Position numbers and translations under genes: made by a program. DNA of 64,000 nt from JACDCY01 sp964350145. GTDB lineage: Bacteria > Gemmatimonadota > Gemmatimonadetes > Gemmatimonadales > Gemmatimonadaceae. The notes under the pieces are model-generated. The model was not told where the DNA came from. It ran no database searches and saw nothing but the letters and a program-made list of their open reading frames with translations. This document shows, in pieces, positions 1 through 8,404 of this stretch. How positions within the stretch are numbered: the stretch's first letter is position 1; the number at the start of each line of letters is the position of its first letter. The stretch is taken from contig CAYGJL010000014.1 in the NCBI GenBank assembly GCA_964350145.1, positions 1 through 64,000 of the forward strand, written 5' to 3'.

Positions 1-1
1 G

Positions 2-969
2 GGGCTGCCCGTGTGGACGATCGTAGGGCTCGCGGTGGGCGGAGTGAAGGAGAGGCGCGAGCGCGTCGCGGCGGCGCTCACCAATTCCGGCTTCGTGGTG
101 CCGCACAAGCGGATCACGGTCAATCTCGCGCCGGCTGATAGGCGCAAGGAAGGCACGGCGTTCGATCTGCCGATCGCAATCGGGATCCTCGTCGCGACGG
201 GGCAGCTCCCGGCAGCGGCGGTGGAGAACGTGGTCGTCGTGGGGGAGCTGGGGCTGGATGCGTCGGTGAGGCCGGTGCGCGGCGCATTGCCCATCGCGCG
301 GCACGTCGCGCGGCGTGCGCCCGGGTGCACGCTCGTGATTCCGCCGGCGAACGTGGCCGAGGCCGCGCGAGTCAGCAGGCTCGCGCTCGCGGCGCCCGCT
401 ACGCTGGCGCAGCTGGTGAGCGAGCTGCGCGCCGGTGAGCTCGTCGCGCCCGAGCGCCCCGTGGCAACGGTGGAATCGCGGGACAATCGCGATTTCAGCG
501 ACGTGGTGGGACAGGAGTCGGCCAAGCGCGCGCTCGAGGTCGCGGCGGCGGGGCGGCACAACGTGCTGATGGTGGGTCCGCCGGGCACGGGGAAGACGAT
601 GCTCGCTCGTCGGCTGCCGACGGTCCTGCCGGAGCTCACTGAGGAGGAAGCGCTGGAGGTGGTGGCCATCCACTCCGTCGCGGGCTCGCTCACCTCGGAG
701 GCAGCGGTGACACCGCAGCGGCCGTTCAGGGCGCCGCACCACTCGATCTCCGGCGCCGGATTGATTGGCGGCGGCAGCTCGCCGCGCCCGGGAGAGGTGA
801 GCCTCGCGCACCACGGCGTCCTGTTCCTGGACGAGCTGCTCGAGTTTCCGCGGCACGTGCTGGAGTCCCTGCGGCAGCCGCTGGAAGACGCGCGCGTGGT
901 CATCGCGCGGGCATCCAGCACCGTGAGCTACCCGGCGCGATTTACCCTGGTGGGCGCGATGAATCCGTG
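2..969 (+). pseudogene. comM: comM, 5' part, split by the mobile element and cut at the window start
   Basis: ComM is a Mg-chelatase-like AAA+ helicase that drives branch migration during natural transformation. The frame is open from base 2 (GLPVWTIVGL), so the true start lies outside the window. Family landmarks are NSGFVVPHKRITVNLAPAD, FDLPIAIGIL, the Walker A loop VGPPGTGKT near base 570 and the DELLEF Walker B near 830. Homology stops at GAMNPC, inside the conserved MNPCPCG motif. Beyond base 969 the frame runs about 100 codons into element DNA and stops at 1273, giving a truncated product with a foreign tail. The missing end is at 34998-35487. Function is expected to be lost while the element is integrated. 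Confidence 0.93.
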
Positions 970-2474
970 TTGTTGCGTTGCCCTATTACCGCGGTTTGAG
1001 GGGAAGGGGGCGAGTAGCAGAGATCTATCGAAACTGAATCCTTGCCGACGGTTATCTGCCGTAGCACGCTCTCTACGATCTCCCGCTTCTCATCCGGCAG
1101 AAGGTCGTCCCAGCGTCCGTACAAATCTTGGGCTTCGGAAACGATCTCTTCACTGGAGAGATGCTGAATCGCAAGAAAGTCCGCCTCCCCTTGAAGGCGA
1201 GGTATTTCATCCGCCAGCTGTTTACCGCGGGCTTCAAGAGGACTGTATCGAGCGCCGAAGCCGTGTGAACTGATCGTCCCGTCAAGGTAGAGCTTGTAAG
1301 TCTTGTCCATGTTCGCCCGGAGTTGCGTTTCTTCGGCCTGTAAAGCGGCCAGGAGCGCGCGCTTCTCGGCGAGGGCCTGATCACCCGCGTCAAGGTACTT
1401 TCGTACGTCCTCGGGGCTCAGGAAGAAGCTCCTGAGCTGGTCGCGGAAGACTTCATCGAGGTCAGAAATGCCAATCTTTCGGCGACATCGTCGGCATGTG
1501 TAATTCGGCGACTCCCACAAAACGGTCATAGTTCCACCGCATTCACAGATCGCCAGCCCGGTGAAGAGATGAACAGCTCGCTTCTTCGGCCGTTGGCCCT
1601 TCTTACGTTCCGACAGGATGGCGTTGCAAGACTCCCACAGCGAGTCGGAAACGATTGGCTCGACTTCAGAGAAAATCCACTCGTCGGGCGGTTTTAGATC
1701 CCAATGCTTCTTATCTCCGGTTGAGCGAGTGTAATTCGAACGGCGAAGCCCCTTCGCCATAGGATCTTCGATAAGACGGCGGACTGTCGTATCGGAGAAT
1801 TTCGAGCCGCTGCGTGTTCGGTAGCCTGCCTTGTTTAGCTCCGACGCAACGGTCTTGAGTCGTTTGTGTTCGAGAAAGAGTTCGAACAGTCGGTGTCGGA
1901 TCGGAGCTTCTACTGGATCCGGTACCCATCGCCCTTCCTCGCGGCGATATCCGAAGGGGGCAGCGCCACCAAGCGGTTTACCCATCTTCGCGCGCACAAC
2001 GACGGACGCCTTAATACGACTTGAAATCTCTTCACGTTCCCACTGTGCCAGCGCTGCGATGAGCGTGTAGAAAAAGCGGCCTGCCGGAGTGGAAGTATCG
2101 ATTGACTCGGCGAGAGAAACTAAATCTGCCCGATGCTTTTCAAAGTATTCTGCGAAGTCGAGAAGCTCGCGCGTGTTTCTAGCTAGACGGGCGAGCTTTG
2201 AGAAAATGAGGCCTGTGATCTTCCCAGAGGCGACATCTGCCAACATCGCTTGTGTCTCGGGATGGTCTATAACTGTTTTGCCGGAAACGCCCGAGAGATC
2301 GTAAACGCGAACGATCTGCCAACCCTTGCTCTCAGCGTACATCTCGGCGCGTCGTCGATGATGCTCAGGACTTTCGCCTTGGGCCTGGTCTTCCGTGGAA
2401 ACTCGGATCCAGACTCCGACCACTTTCTTCTGGTTCCCCTTTTCTATACCCAGCGGTCTAGCCAAGTCGATCAT
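942..2474 (-). CDS. Large serine recombinase, probable integrase of the element
   Basis: This enzyme would catalyse site-specific integration and excision through a 5'-phosphoserine link. The N-terminal resolvase domain has the catalytic serine in RVSTEDQ and the SKLARLARN motif. It is followed by a recombinase domain, a zinc ribbon (CECGG...CRRCRR) and a coiled-coil-rich C-terminus, 510 residues in all. The start at 2474 is preferred over the upstream ATG at 2495 because GAGGGG lies six bases before it. It is last in a leftward operon, 10 bp after the M41-like gene. The final residues (TDSSRPPG) are read from antisense comM, so the C-terminus depends on integration state. Confidence 0.9.
   Translation of the reverse strand: MIDLARPLGIEKGNQKKVVGVWIRVSTEDQAQGESPEHHRRRAEMYAESKGWQIVRVYDLSGVSGKTVIDHPETQAMLADVASGKITGLIFSKLARLARNTRELLDFAEYFEKHRADLVSLAESIDTSTPAGRFFYTLIAALAQWEREEISSRIKASVVVRAKMGKPLGGAAPFGYRREEGRWVPDPVEAPIRHRLFELFLEHKRLKTVASELNKAGYRTRSGSKFSDTTVRRLIEDPMAKGLRRSNYTRSTGDKKHWDLKPPDEWIFSEVEPIVSDSLWESCNAILSERKKGQRPKKRAVHLFTGLAICECGGTMTVLWESPNYTCRRCRRKIGISDLDEVFRDQLRSFFLSPEDVRKYLDAGDQALAEKRALLAALQAEETQLRANMDKTYKLYLDGTISSHGFGARYSPLEARGKQLADEIPRLQGEADFLAIQHLSSEEIVSEAQDLYGRWDDLLPDEKREIVESVLRQITVGKDSVSIDLCYSPPSPQTAVIGQRNNTDSSRPPG
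957..990. other. attL: left junction of the element with comM
   Basis: The comM side ends ATGAATCCG-TG. The element side begins directly after the TG core, with 972-985 forming one arm of a 14-bp inverted repeat whose partner is at 34980-34993 (12 of 14 positions match). A 2-bp shared core with flanking dyad symmetry is typical of large serine integrase sites. The recombinase stop codon (942-944) lies on the comM side, so its last eight codons are host sequence. Confidence 0.8.
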
Positions 2475-2484
2475 GTCTTTCCCC

Positions 2485-3045
2485 TCAGATGCCATCGGCG
2501 TTGGCGATTGCCGTACGAATGATCCGTCTTGCCGGTTGCCCTCCGATGTGAGGACTGTCCATGAGCTTCCCAGCTAGCGCGCGAACGGCGAGCCAATTCT
2601 GCTCCATGGCGAGCAGACTCTTAGCTTTCATGCGAAGGTACCATGCATAAGCGGCTATCTCATCCTCGTGACCACACATGTAAGCTGCGAACCTCGCTGC
2701 TTGTTCGAAGTCATGGTCGCAACCGCGCTCTGCTGATGGTGCGTCGATTGGGAGATTCAGCAAGGCTGCTTGTGCGACGTTTCCCCCGTATAGCGAAACG
2801 ATTACGGATTCGACTCGCCGCCTGTTTCGGTCGGAATCATCAACGTCTGGATGAAAATTGGACCAAATCTTATGTCGTACCTGGCCGTCGCAGTTGTCAT
2901 CGCCAACTATCGACACATACTCAAATTTCCAGCCGGACAGGTACGCGGCAACGGCGTGCCCGGCTTCGTGATGGGCAACAACCTCCAGGGTGAGCCCCGA
3001 GGGTAGCAACGCTTGTGGATCTCTTCCTTCGGCGACGGACGTCAC
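2485..3045 (-). CDS. M41-like (FtsH-type) metallopeptidase domain protein
   Basis: A 186-residue protein with the zinc-binding HEAGH motif at residues 26-30 in the context VVAHHEAGHAVAAYL, as in M41 (FtsH) peptidases. It has no AAA+ domain and no membrane segment, so it resembles the free-standing M41-like proteins carried by some mobile elements. A downstream acidic third zinc ligand is plausible (the CDHDFEQA region) but not certain. It starts with GTG overlapping the stop of the upstream ATPase gene (GTGA), indicating translational coupling. The substrate is unknown; a role in cleaving an element-encoded regulator would be speculation. Confidence 0.7.
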   Translation of the reverse strand: MTSVAEGRDPQALLPSGLTLEVVAHHEAGHAVAAYLSGWKFEYVSIVGDDNCDGQVRHKIWSNFHPDVDDSDRNRRRVESVIVSLYGGNVAQAALLNLPIDAPSAERGCDHDFEQAARFAAYMCGHEDEIAAYAWYLRMKAKSLLAMEQNWLAVRALAGKLMDSPHIGGQPARRIIRTAIANADGI

Positions 3046-6029
3046 GCTTTCTCTCTCATGCGCCTTACACTCTTGAGCATCACTTCCGCGATAGTGCGCC
3101 TACGATCGGTATCGGTTGGGCGGCCCGTGGAATGTCGCACTTCGATCGCGTATCCAGCGACTCGTTTTGTTTCGCGCGTAACCGTTTGCGCGGACAGGAA
3201 GGGCAAAAGCTCTTCGGGCGACAGGAAGTGAATTCGCTGCATTTCGGCCGAACTGAATTGTGCCGGCGCCGCGGTGGCCAACCGACTAAGAAATCCCCGG
3301 TCAAGCGACACGGCGCAGACGTGCGTGCATCTAGCATCCAGGCACTTTCTGAGATTTGCGATCTCCCGCTCCGTGGTAGTCGTCCCTGCGATCTCGCAGG
3401 CAATCGACAGGTCGTCGCGCGATAGAAATACGTCTACGCGACCGCCCTCGGTTAGCTCCTTCTCTACGTCGGCTCGGAATCCGTGAGTTTGGGCCCACTC
3501 TTTAACGAGCCCCTGAAGGTATTTGTGTATCGCGCCTCCACGGCCCGGTTGGAGTACTGGTATCTGAGCTTCGAGCGCTACTGCGGGCCGAAAAACTTCC
3601 GGTTGGGATGACGTGCGAGGCACCGGTGGGGACGAATTCTCGGCCCACGAAATCGGCTGGCTACGTGTCGTCAGAGGTCTTGGCCTGCCGTACTGCTCCA
3701 TGCTCGCCGCGCGTATCCGCACGCGCCTCGATTCTGCGACATCTGAAGCGACATCAGGCAACGGCAGAGTCCCTATTCGAAAGGCGTCTTCTCGCCGCCC
3801 AACCCGCATCACGGCTTCACCTCGCCCGAGATCGGAAAGGTTCTCCATTGTGAACCCGCCCATTCCCCGTTCGAGCTTTCGTGCGTCTTCGTCTGAGACA
3901 CGAAAAACAACGCGACAGTACGCATTGGCGAGTGCGGCTCGCTCAACCTCGGGAGCGGTGGCGTGTAACTGATACAGGTCTTGGTGTGCGACCGTTAGGC
4001 CGAGTCGGTACTTGCGGACACCGGAAAAGAGGCCAGCCATCGAGGGAGTGGCCATCTGATGGAATTCATCGATGTAAAGAAAAAACGGACGACGAGATTC
4101 CCTAGCCACATTCTGGCGTGAGAACGAAACCTGGTGGAACTTCGAGACGAGAAGGGAGCCAAGAAGTGCGGCATTCTCTTCGCCGATCGCTCCTTGTGGC
4201 AGTTTGGCAAGAAAGATTCGTCCGCTATCGAGGACGTCGCGGAAGTTCAGGGGCTTCTCACGTTCTGTAACTGCCGCGCGGACAAGACGAGACCGGAGAA
4301 AAATGTCTAGGCGCGTGAGGATCGGAGCTTGAGGCTTTTTTCCTATCAGAAGTGGAAATTCTTCCCGCCAGAATGAGACAACGTGATCGTCTTCCACGGT
4401 ACCGAGAAAGCCGGTGCGAAAGGCTTCATCCAAAAGAAACTTGCGCAGTTCGGTGAGCGTACCGCCGCGCGTGGATTCAAGAAAAGCCAACACTGCATTT
4501 CCCAAGACGGCGCTCATCTGATCGCCCCATGACGTGCTCAGGCGCCGGAACACCGCCACTAGGTCCGAGGCAAGGAGCTCCTTTTCGATCTCTGAATGCG
4601 CGCCGAGAATGTTCCACCCGACAATCCAGTCCGGATCGGATGGATCGAAGAGCACAACATCGCTCGCTCTTTCTTCCGGGATCCGGCCGAGTATCTCATC
4701 AACCAAGTCCCCGTGTGGATCGAGGACGCCAACGCCATGACCCATCGCGATGTCTTGAAGGATGAGGTTTTCAATCAGAGTAGACTTGCCCGTACCGGAG
4801 GCTCCGACGATATAGGTGTGCTGCATGCGAGACTCATCGGAAAGCCGCACCGGGACCAGCGCCTTCCTATGTCTGGCCTCACCGAAAATAGGTCCGTCGC
4901 CGAGGACTTCAGGAGGAAGGGTTGCTTCCGGTTCTAGAGTTCGGAGAAGGGCCGCGCTGTGTACGTGTTCTCCTGGCACGCGAACAAGGGACGTGAGCTC
5001 GGGAAGCGAGAGAAGCATTCCGCTTCGGCGCGTGGAGCGAGCGAGGATGTCTCGCGTCAGGTCTTCGAGATCGTCAAAGGCGAGCGGTACCAAGGCATTT
5101 CTGTCCGGATCGCCATATTGATTGAGAGCGCTCGCTACTGCACGAATCATTTCATCCGCGGCGTTCACGTCCTCCGTCTTTACAAGCGTGCGGATTATGA
5201 CGGCATAGAGCGGAGCAGAGAACTTTGTCTCGGCACAACTCGTGATTTGCGGAGCGTCGAAGAAGAAAGGTTTGCCGTCAGGAGAAGTAACTGCTTCGAG
5301 CGCGTGCGCCGCCCAAGGGTAACGAACCTCTTCGAAGAGAACCTGAATGACGGCGAGATCTCCGGCGGCCGTTTGGGCAAGTGCGCCGATGATAGGCGTC
5401 AGTGGATCCGGATTTGAGCGCAGCTCGCGCAGTGGTAGCATGAATTCACGAGATAGCCCAAACTCGAGAGCTTGTACCGCCGACCCTTTGGTATCCAGCC
5501 AGAGTTTCAAAAGCGACGGTTCGCTCTGACGGATAGTTATCGTCGGAATGAAGGCTCGAAGCTGGCTTGTTACAAGCGATGCGTCCTGAGCGTCGAACGC
5601 CACTCGCACGGAGACCGTTCGATCTCTACCGACGAGCTCGAATGAAATCGGGCCGGCACCGGCAGAAACTGCACGGAGCCAGGAATCCGTGACAGCCGGA
5701 TCGATCTTTCCACCGAGAGGCACGAGAAGCTCAACCTCTTCTTTTGGTGTTGTCCGCACTTCGACATGAGTAGAATCGGTCGAATTCATGTCTTGAAGCG
5801 GTGGAGCAGTCTGGCTCGAAGAAGTCTTGGCTCTGTCCCAAAGTGACGACAGGAAAGTCGGTTTACGTGCGTCGTCCGGTATGGATTCGCGGGGAATCTC
5901 GTGCCCAGGAAAAGGCCGAAAAGGCGGCTCCAGCGAAACCAGATGTGGAAACGTCCGCCAACCACGACCGAGAAGTTCCCAGTCGTAGAAGTTCTTGGTA
6001 CGGATTTCGATAGCGGACGGCACTGACAC
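3042..6029 (-). CDS. VirD4/TraG-like DNA-transfer ATPase with C-terminal nuclease-like domain
   Basis: A 995-residue protein. The N-terminal 370 residues have no recognised fold. The ATPase core has Walker A GASGTGKST at about 409-417 and Walker B FFLYIDEFH at about 649-657, then a VAHQDLYQL segment, as in T4SS coupling proteins and HerA-type translocases. Residues about 845-960 resemble a PD-(D/E)XK fold (GGRVDVFL then IACEIAGTTT), with the usual lysine replaced. It sits between the membrane protein gene and the M41-like gene in one operon. It is likely to move DNA during transfer or element processing. No membrane helix is obvious, so the neighbouring membrane protein may anchor it. Confidence 0.82.
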   Translation of the reverse strand: MSVPSAIEIRTKNFYDWELLGRGWRTFPHLVSLEPPFRPFPGHEIPRESIPDDARKPTFLSSLWDRAKTSSSQTAPPLQDMNSTDSTHVEVRTTPKEEVELLVPLGGKIDPAVTDSWLRAVSAGAGPISFELVGRDRTVSVRVAFDAQDASLVTSQLRAFIPTITIRQSEPSLLKLWLDTKGSAVQALEFGLSREFMLPLRELRSNPDPLTPIIGALAQTAAGDLAVIQVLFEEVRYPWAAHALEAVTSPDGKPFFFDAPQITSCAETKFSAPLYAVIIRTLVKTEDVNAADEMIRAVASALNQYGDPDRNALVPLAFDDLEDLTRDILARSTRRSGMLLSLPELTSLVRVPGEHVHSAALLRTLEPEATLPPEVLGDGPIFGEARHRKALVPVRLSDESRMQHTYIVGASGTGKSTLIENLILQDIAMGHGVGVLDPHGDLVDEILGRIPEERASDVVLFDPSDPDWIVGWNILGAHSEIEKELLASDLVAVFRRLSTSWGDQMSAVLGNAVLAFLESTRGGTLTELRKFLLDEAFRTGFLGTVEDDHVVSFWREEFPLLIGKKPQAPILTRLDIFLRSRLVRAAVTEREKPLNFRDVLDSGRIFLAKLPQGAIGEENAALLGSLLVSKFHQVSFSRQNVARESRRPFFLYIDEFHQMATPSMAGLFSGVRKYRLGLTVAHQDLYQLHATAPEVERAALANAYCRVVFRVSDEDARKLERGMGGFTMENLSDLGRGEAVMRVGRREDAFRIGTLPLPDVASDVAESRRVRIRAASMEQYGRPRPLTTRSQPISWAENSSPPVPRTSSQPEVFRPAVALEAQIPVLQPGRGGAIHKYLQGLVKEWAQTHGFRADVEKELTEGGRVDVFLSRDDLSIACEIAGTTTTEREIANLRKCLDARCTHVCAVSLDRGFLSRLATAAPAQFSSAEMQRIHFLSPEELLPFLSAQTVTRETKRVAGYAIEVRHSTGRPTDTDRRRTIAEVMLKSVRRMREKA

Positions 6030-6041
6030 GGTTTGCTACCG

Positions 6042-6698
6042 CTAATGCAGTAGGTCGCGCATGGTGGGACGCAACTCTTCTGGCGTGAGGGCGCGAAGGC
6101 CTTGCGCAGTACGTATCTCGGCAACCGCCTGCGTCACTGTCCGATGCACCGATTCCTGAAACATGAGACGGGTGTCCTGCGCGTAGTACGTCACTGGGTT
6201 AAAGAGCAATCGGTAGAGCGGGCCGATGATGGGCATGGCGGAAATGGTGTCTTCAAGGCCGGTCGATCCTGAAGCGATCATTAGACGGACGACCCACCAT
6301 CCGATGCCGGCTAGGATCAAGAAAATGAAGGTGCCCTTGATAAGGCCTGCATTGGCAACTGTGACCAAGAAGACTAGAAACGCTCCGATGAGTGCGCCGC
6401 AGCCATAAAGAGCCGCGAAGTCTGGTGGCTGAACTGCCATCCACGATGAAAAGAAATAGGACTTCCCGTACGGCGCGCCACAGATGTCGTAGGTGAGGCG
6501 TCCGCGAGAGACACGCAGGTATTCCCGTTTTGCGGAAAGCACACCCCCTTCGTGCCAGTCCACGCGCTCTGTCTTTAGCTCGGGGATTTGTCGATCCTTA
6601 AGCTCACGCTCGACACGCGAGTAAAACTCAAGGGCGGATGTATTGAAGTCTTCTAGGAGGACGTGCCAATGCGACATGACTTCGGCAGACTGGGCCAT
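6042..6698 (-). CDS. Membrane protein of the DNA-transfer operon
   Basis: A 218-residue protein of no recognised family. A soluble N-terminal region of about 95 residues is followed by two closely spaced hydrophobic segments (GALIGAFLVFLVTVANAG and IFLILAGIGWWVVRLMI), then a hydrophilic C-terminus. The start at 6698 is chosen because AGGAG lies six bases upstream and because it falls after the stop of the preceding ATPase gene; a longer reading from 6728 would overlap that gene. Its position between two VirD4-like genes suggests a membrane anchor for them, which is inference. Confidence 0.65.
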   Translation of the reverse strand: MAQSAEVMSHWHVLLEDFNTSALEFYSRVERELKDRQIPELKTERVDWHEGGVLSAKREYLRVSRGRLTYDICGAPYGKSYFFSSWMAVQPPDFAALYGCGALIGAFLVFLVTVANAGLIKGTFIFLILAGIGWWVVRLMIASGSTGLEDTISAMPIIGPLYRLLFNPVTYYAQDTRLMFQESVHRTVTQAVAEIRTAQGLRALTPEELRPTMRDLLH

Positions 6699-6712
6699 AA
6701 CTCTCCTGGTAG

Positions 6713-7927
6713 TTATGCTGCGAAGCAATCATCCCGACGGGGCAGCTCATCTAGCGATCCGATCGTCGTTGCCGAGAACGGGCGGGAAGTCTCCCCGTCA
6801 ATGAGCAGACGAACATACACGTGGTAGCGCGGGAGGCCAATAAGATCGTCCTCGGAAAAGACGGGGGCTAACTCGCGTGCAAGGTACGAGGCATCCGACG
6901 CACCTACGCGGAACGAGACAAGAGTTCCTACGTTTCCGAATACGGCCTCACGAATGTCGCGCTCCAGCTGCGCAAGGTGTTGATGAGCGAGGACCATTCC
7001 TACTCGGTATTTGCGAAGTTCGGAAAGCATGTTCGCCAGCGAGAGGGTGGTGAACGTCTGGAACTCGTCCACGTAGACAAAAAAATCCCGCCGGCGACTC
7101 TCAGGCAGCTCGCTTCTAGATATTCCGGCAAGCGCAATGTGTGAGAGCAGCAGGGAGCCGAGCAGCGCTGCCGGCCCCTCTCCTATTCTGCCCTTGTCCA
7201 GGTTCACGAGAAGGATCTTTCCCTCGTCCATGATGTTGCGAAGATCGAGCGAGTCTCCTTCCTGTGTGAGAACTCGGCGGAGCAGTGGATCGGTTAGGAG
7301 AGCGCCGAGTTTGTTCTGGAGGGGTGCAGTCACCACGGCCCGAAAAGGGGGTGAGTACCGGTCATATTCGGTGCGCCAGAAATCGCGAACGATCTCATTT
7401 TCCAATGGAGACGTTACTTCGGTCCGATACTCCTTGTCGGTGAGGAGACGCGGCACGTCCGCCAGAGTGCTCCCTTCCGTTTCAAGTAGAGTAAAAAGGA
7501 CGTTTCGGAATACATGCTCGAGGCGTGGCCCCCAATCGTCCGGCCATAGTTTCTTGAATACTTCGATGATGCCTGCGACGGCCAGTGAGCGTTTATCTGA
7601 AGGGACACCGGCGAGAGGATTGAAATACAAGTCGAGCGTCGGGTCTGGGAGGTCGAGGTAAATAACGTCTGGCCGGCGATATCCCGGCACCAACGAGAGG
7701 AGATCTAGAACGATTTCGCCATGCGGATCGAAGAGCGCGCAGCCCTCATTCGCGAGCAGACCCTGAGCGAGCATTATACGAAGCAGGTGAGACTTCCCGG
7801 TCCCTGTTTTACCTACCACGTACATGTGGGAACGCCGGTCTCTCTGGCGTATTCCGAAGAGAGTACCGGCGTTCCGATGATTTACGCGACCTATGTAGGT
7901 GATTCGCTTTTCGAGGACGTCTTCCAT
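6713..7927 (-). CDS. VirD4/TraG-like DNA-transfer ATPase, short form
   Basis: A 404-residue ATPase with Walker A GKTGTGKS at residues 39-46, a LFDPHGE segment as in VirD4/TraD proteins, and Walker B FFVYVDEFQ at 282-290 followed by VLAHQHLAQLE. It lacks N-terminal membrane helices. It is the first gene of the leftward operon that continues with a membrane protein, the larger ATPase, the M41-like protein and the recombinase. It shares its core layout with the 995-residue ATPase, so the two may form a hetero-oligomeric pump. No secretion-channel genes accompany them. Confidence 0.83.
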   Translation of the reverse strand: MEDVLEKRITYIGRVNHRNAGTLFGIRQRDRRSHMYVVGKTGTGKSHLLRIMLAQGLLANEGCALFDPHGEIVLDLLSLVPGYRRPDVIYLDLPDPTLDLYFNPLAGVPSDKRSLAVAGIIEVFKKLWPDDWGPRLEHVFRNVLFTLLETEGSTLADVPRLLTDKEYRTEVTSPLENEIVRDFWRTEYDRYSPPFRAVVTAPLQNKLGALLTDPLLRRVLTQEGDSLDLRNIMDEGKILLVNLDKGRIGEGPAALLGSLLLSHIALAGISRSELPESRRRDFFVYVDEFQTFTTLSLANMLSELRKYRVGMVLAHQHLAQLERDIREAVFGNVGTLVSFRVGASDASYLARELAPVFSEDDLIGLPRYHVYVRLLIDGETSRPFSATTIGSLDELPRRDDCFAA

Positions 7928-8160
7928 CCGCCCATTCTCTCGTGTTGGTCAACGCGCACGAAGGGGCGTGATCGGTAAACTCCGTCAGCATCGCCCGCGG
8001 TCAGAGTGCCGCGCCGCTATGACTTCAGACTGGTGAGAAGCTGCGAGCGCTCCGACGCAAGTGCGGCGTCCACTCCGGACCGGAAGCTGCACAATCCCCA
8101 GGACCAAGGCGGGTCCTGGGGACTGTGGTGACGGAGAATGTCTCCGGATGTTCCTCCGTG
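7928..8160. other. Gap with a strong hairpin (8090-8127)
   Basis: No gene is seen. An 11-bp perfect stem (8095-8105 with 8112-8122, 6-nt loop) extends further with one mismatch. It lies just past the end of the leftward 57-residue ORF and could end transcription of the vWA operon, although neither strand has a T tract. The promoter of the ATPase operon should also lie here but was not recognised. Confidence 0.45.
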
Positions 8161-8334
8161 TTACCCCTTCTTCTCGGCAGCTTCAACCGCAGCCCGAAGC
8201 GTCGAGAAGGAGCCGCTGTCGACCTTTCCGTCCCTGTAGAGGACGAACTTCGTCCCTAACCAACCGTCCACTCGGACGATTTCGAATTTGCTCCGCGATC
8301 CAAAATGCGTGTGGACCACCTTCTTGTCCTTCAT
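8161..8334 (-). CDS. Small protein, 57 residues
   Basis: An ORF starting MKDKKVVHTHFGSRSKFEIV and ending AAVEAAEKKG, with GGGAGG six bases upstream of the ATG. It reads as a small soluble beta-strand and helix protein with alternating charged and hydrophobic residues. It lies 70 bp downstream of the vWA gene on the same strand, so it is probably the last gene of that operon. No family is recognised. The good ribosome site and its position support it as a real gene; its function is unknown. Confidence 0.6.
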   Translation of the reverse strand: MKDKKVVHTHFGSRSKFEIVRVDGWLGTKFVLYRDGKVDSGSFSTLRAAVEAAEKKG

Positions 8335-8404
8335 GCTGCCCTCCCGCTCAAAGGGTAATCAGCGCGACCAGTCCAGAATGGGCGCCGTCCATCCGTGAAC
8401 GAGA

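Noticed and set aside
11..1273. An apparently complete 420-residue ComM
   Set aside because: Homology ends at base 969; the last 100 codons are antisense to the recombinase gene, and the start is cut by the window.
942..7927. A complete conjugation (type IV secretion) system
   Set aside because: Only VirD4-like ATPases are present; no relaxase, VirB4 or channel genes were recognised.
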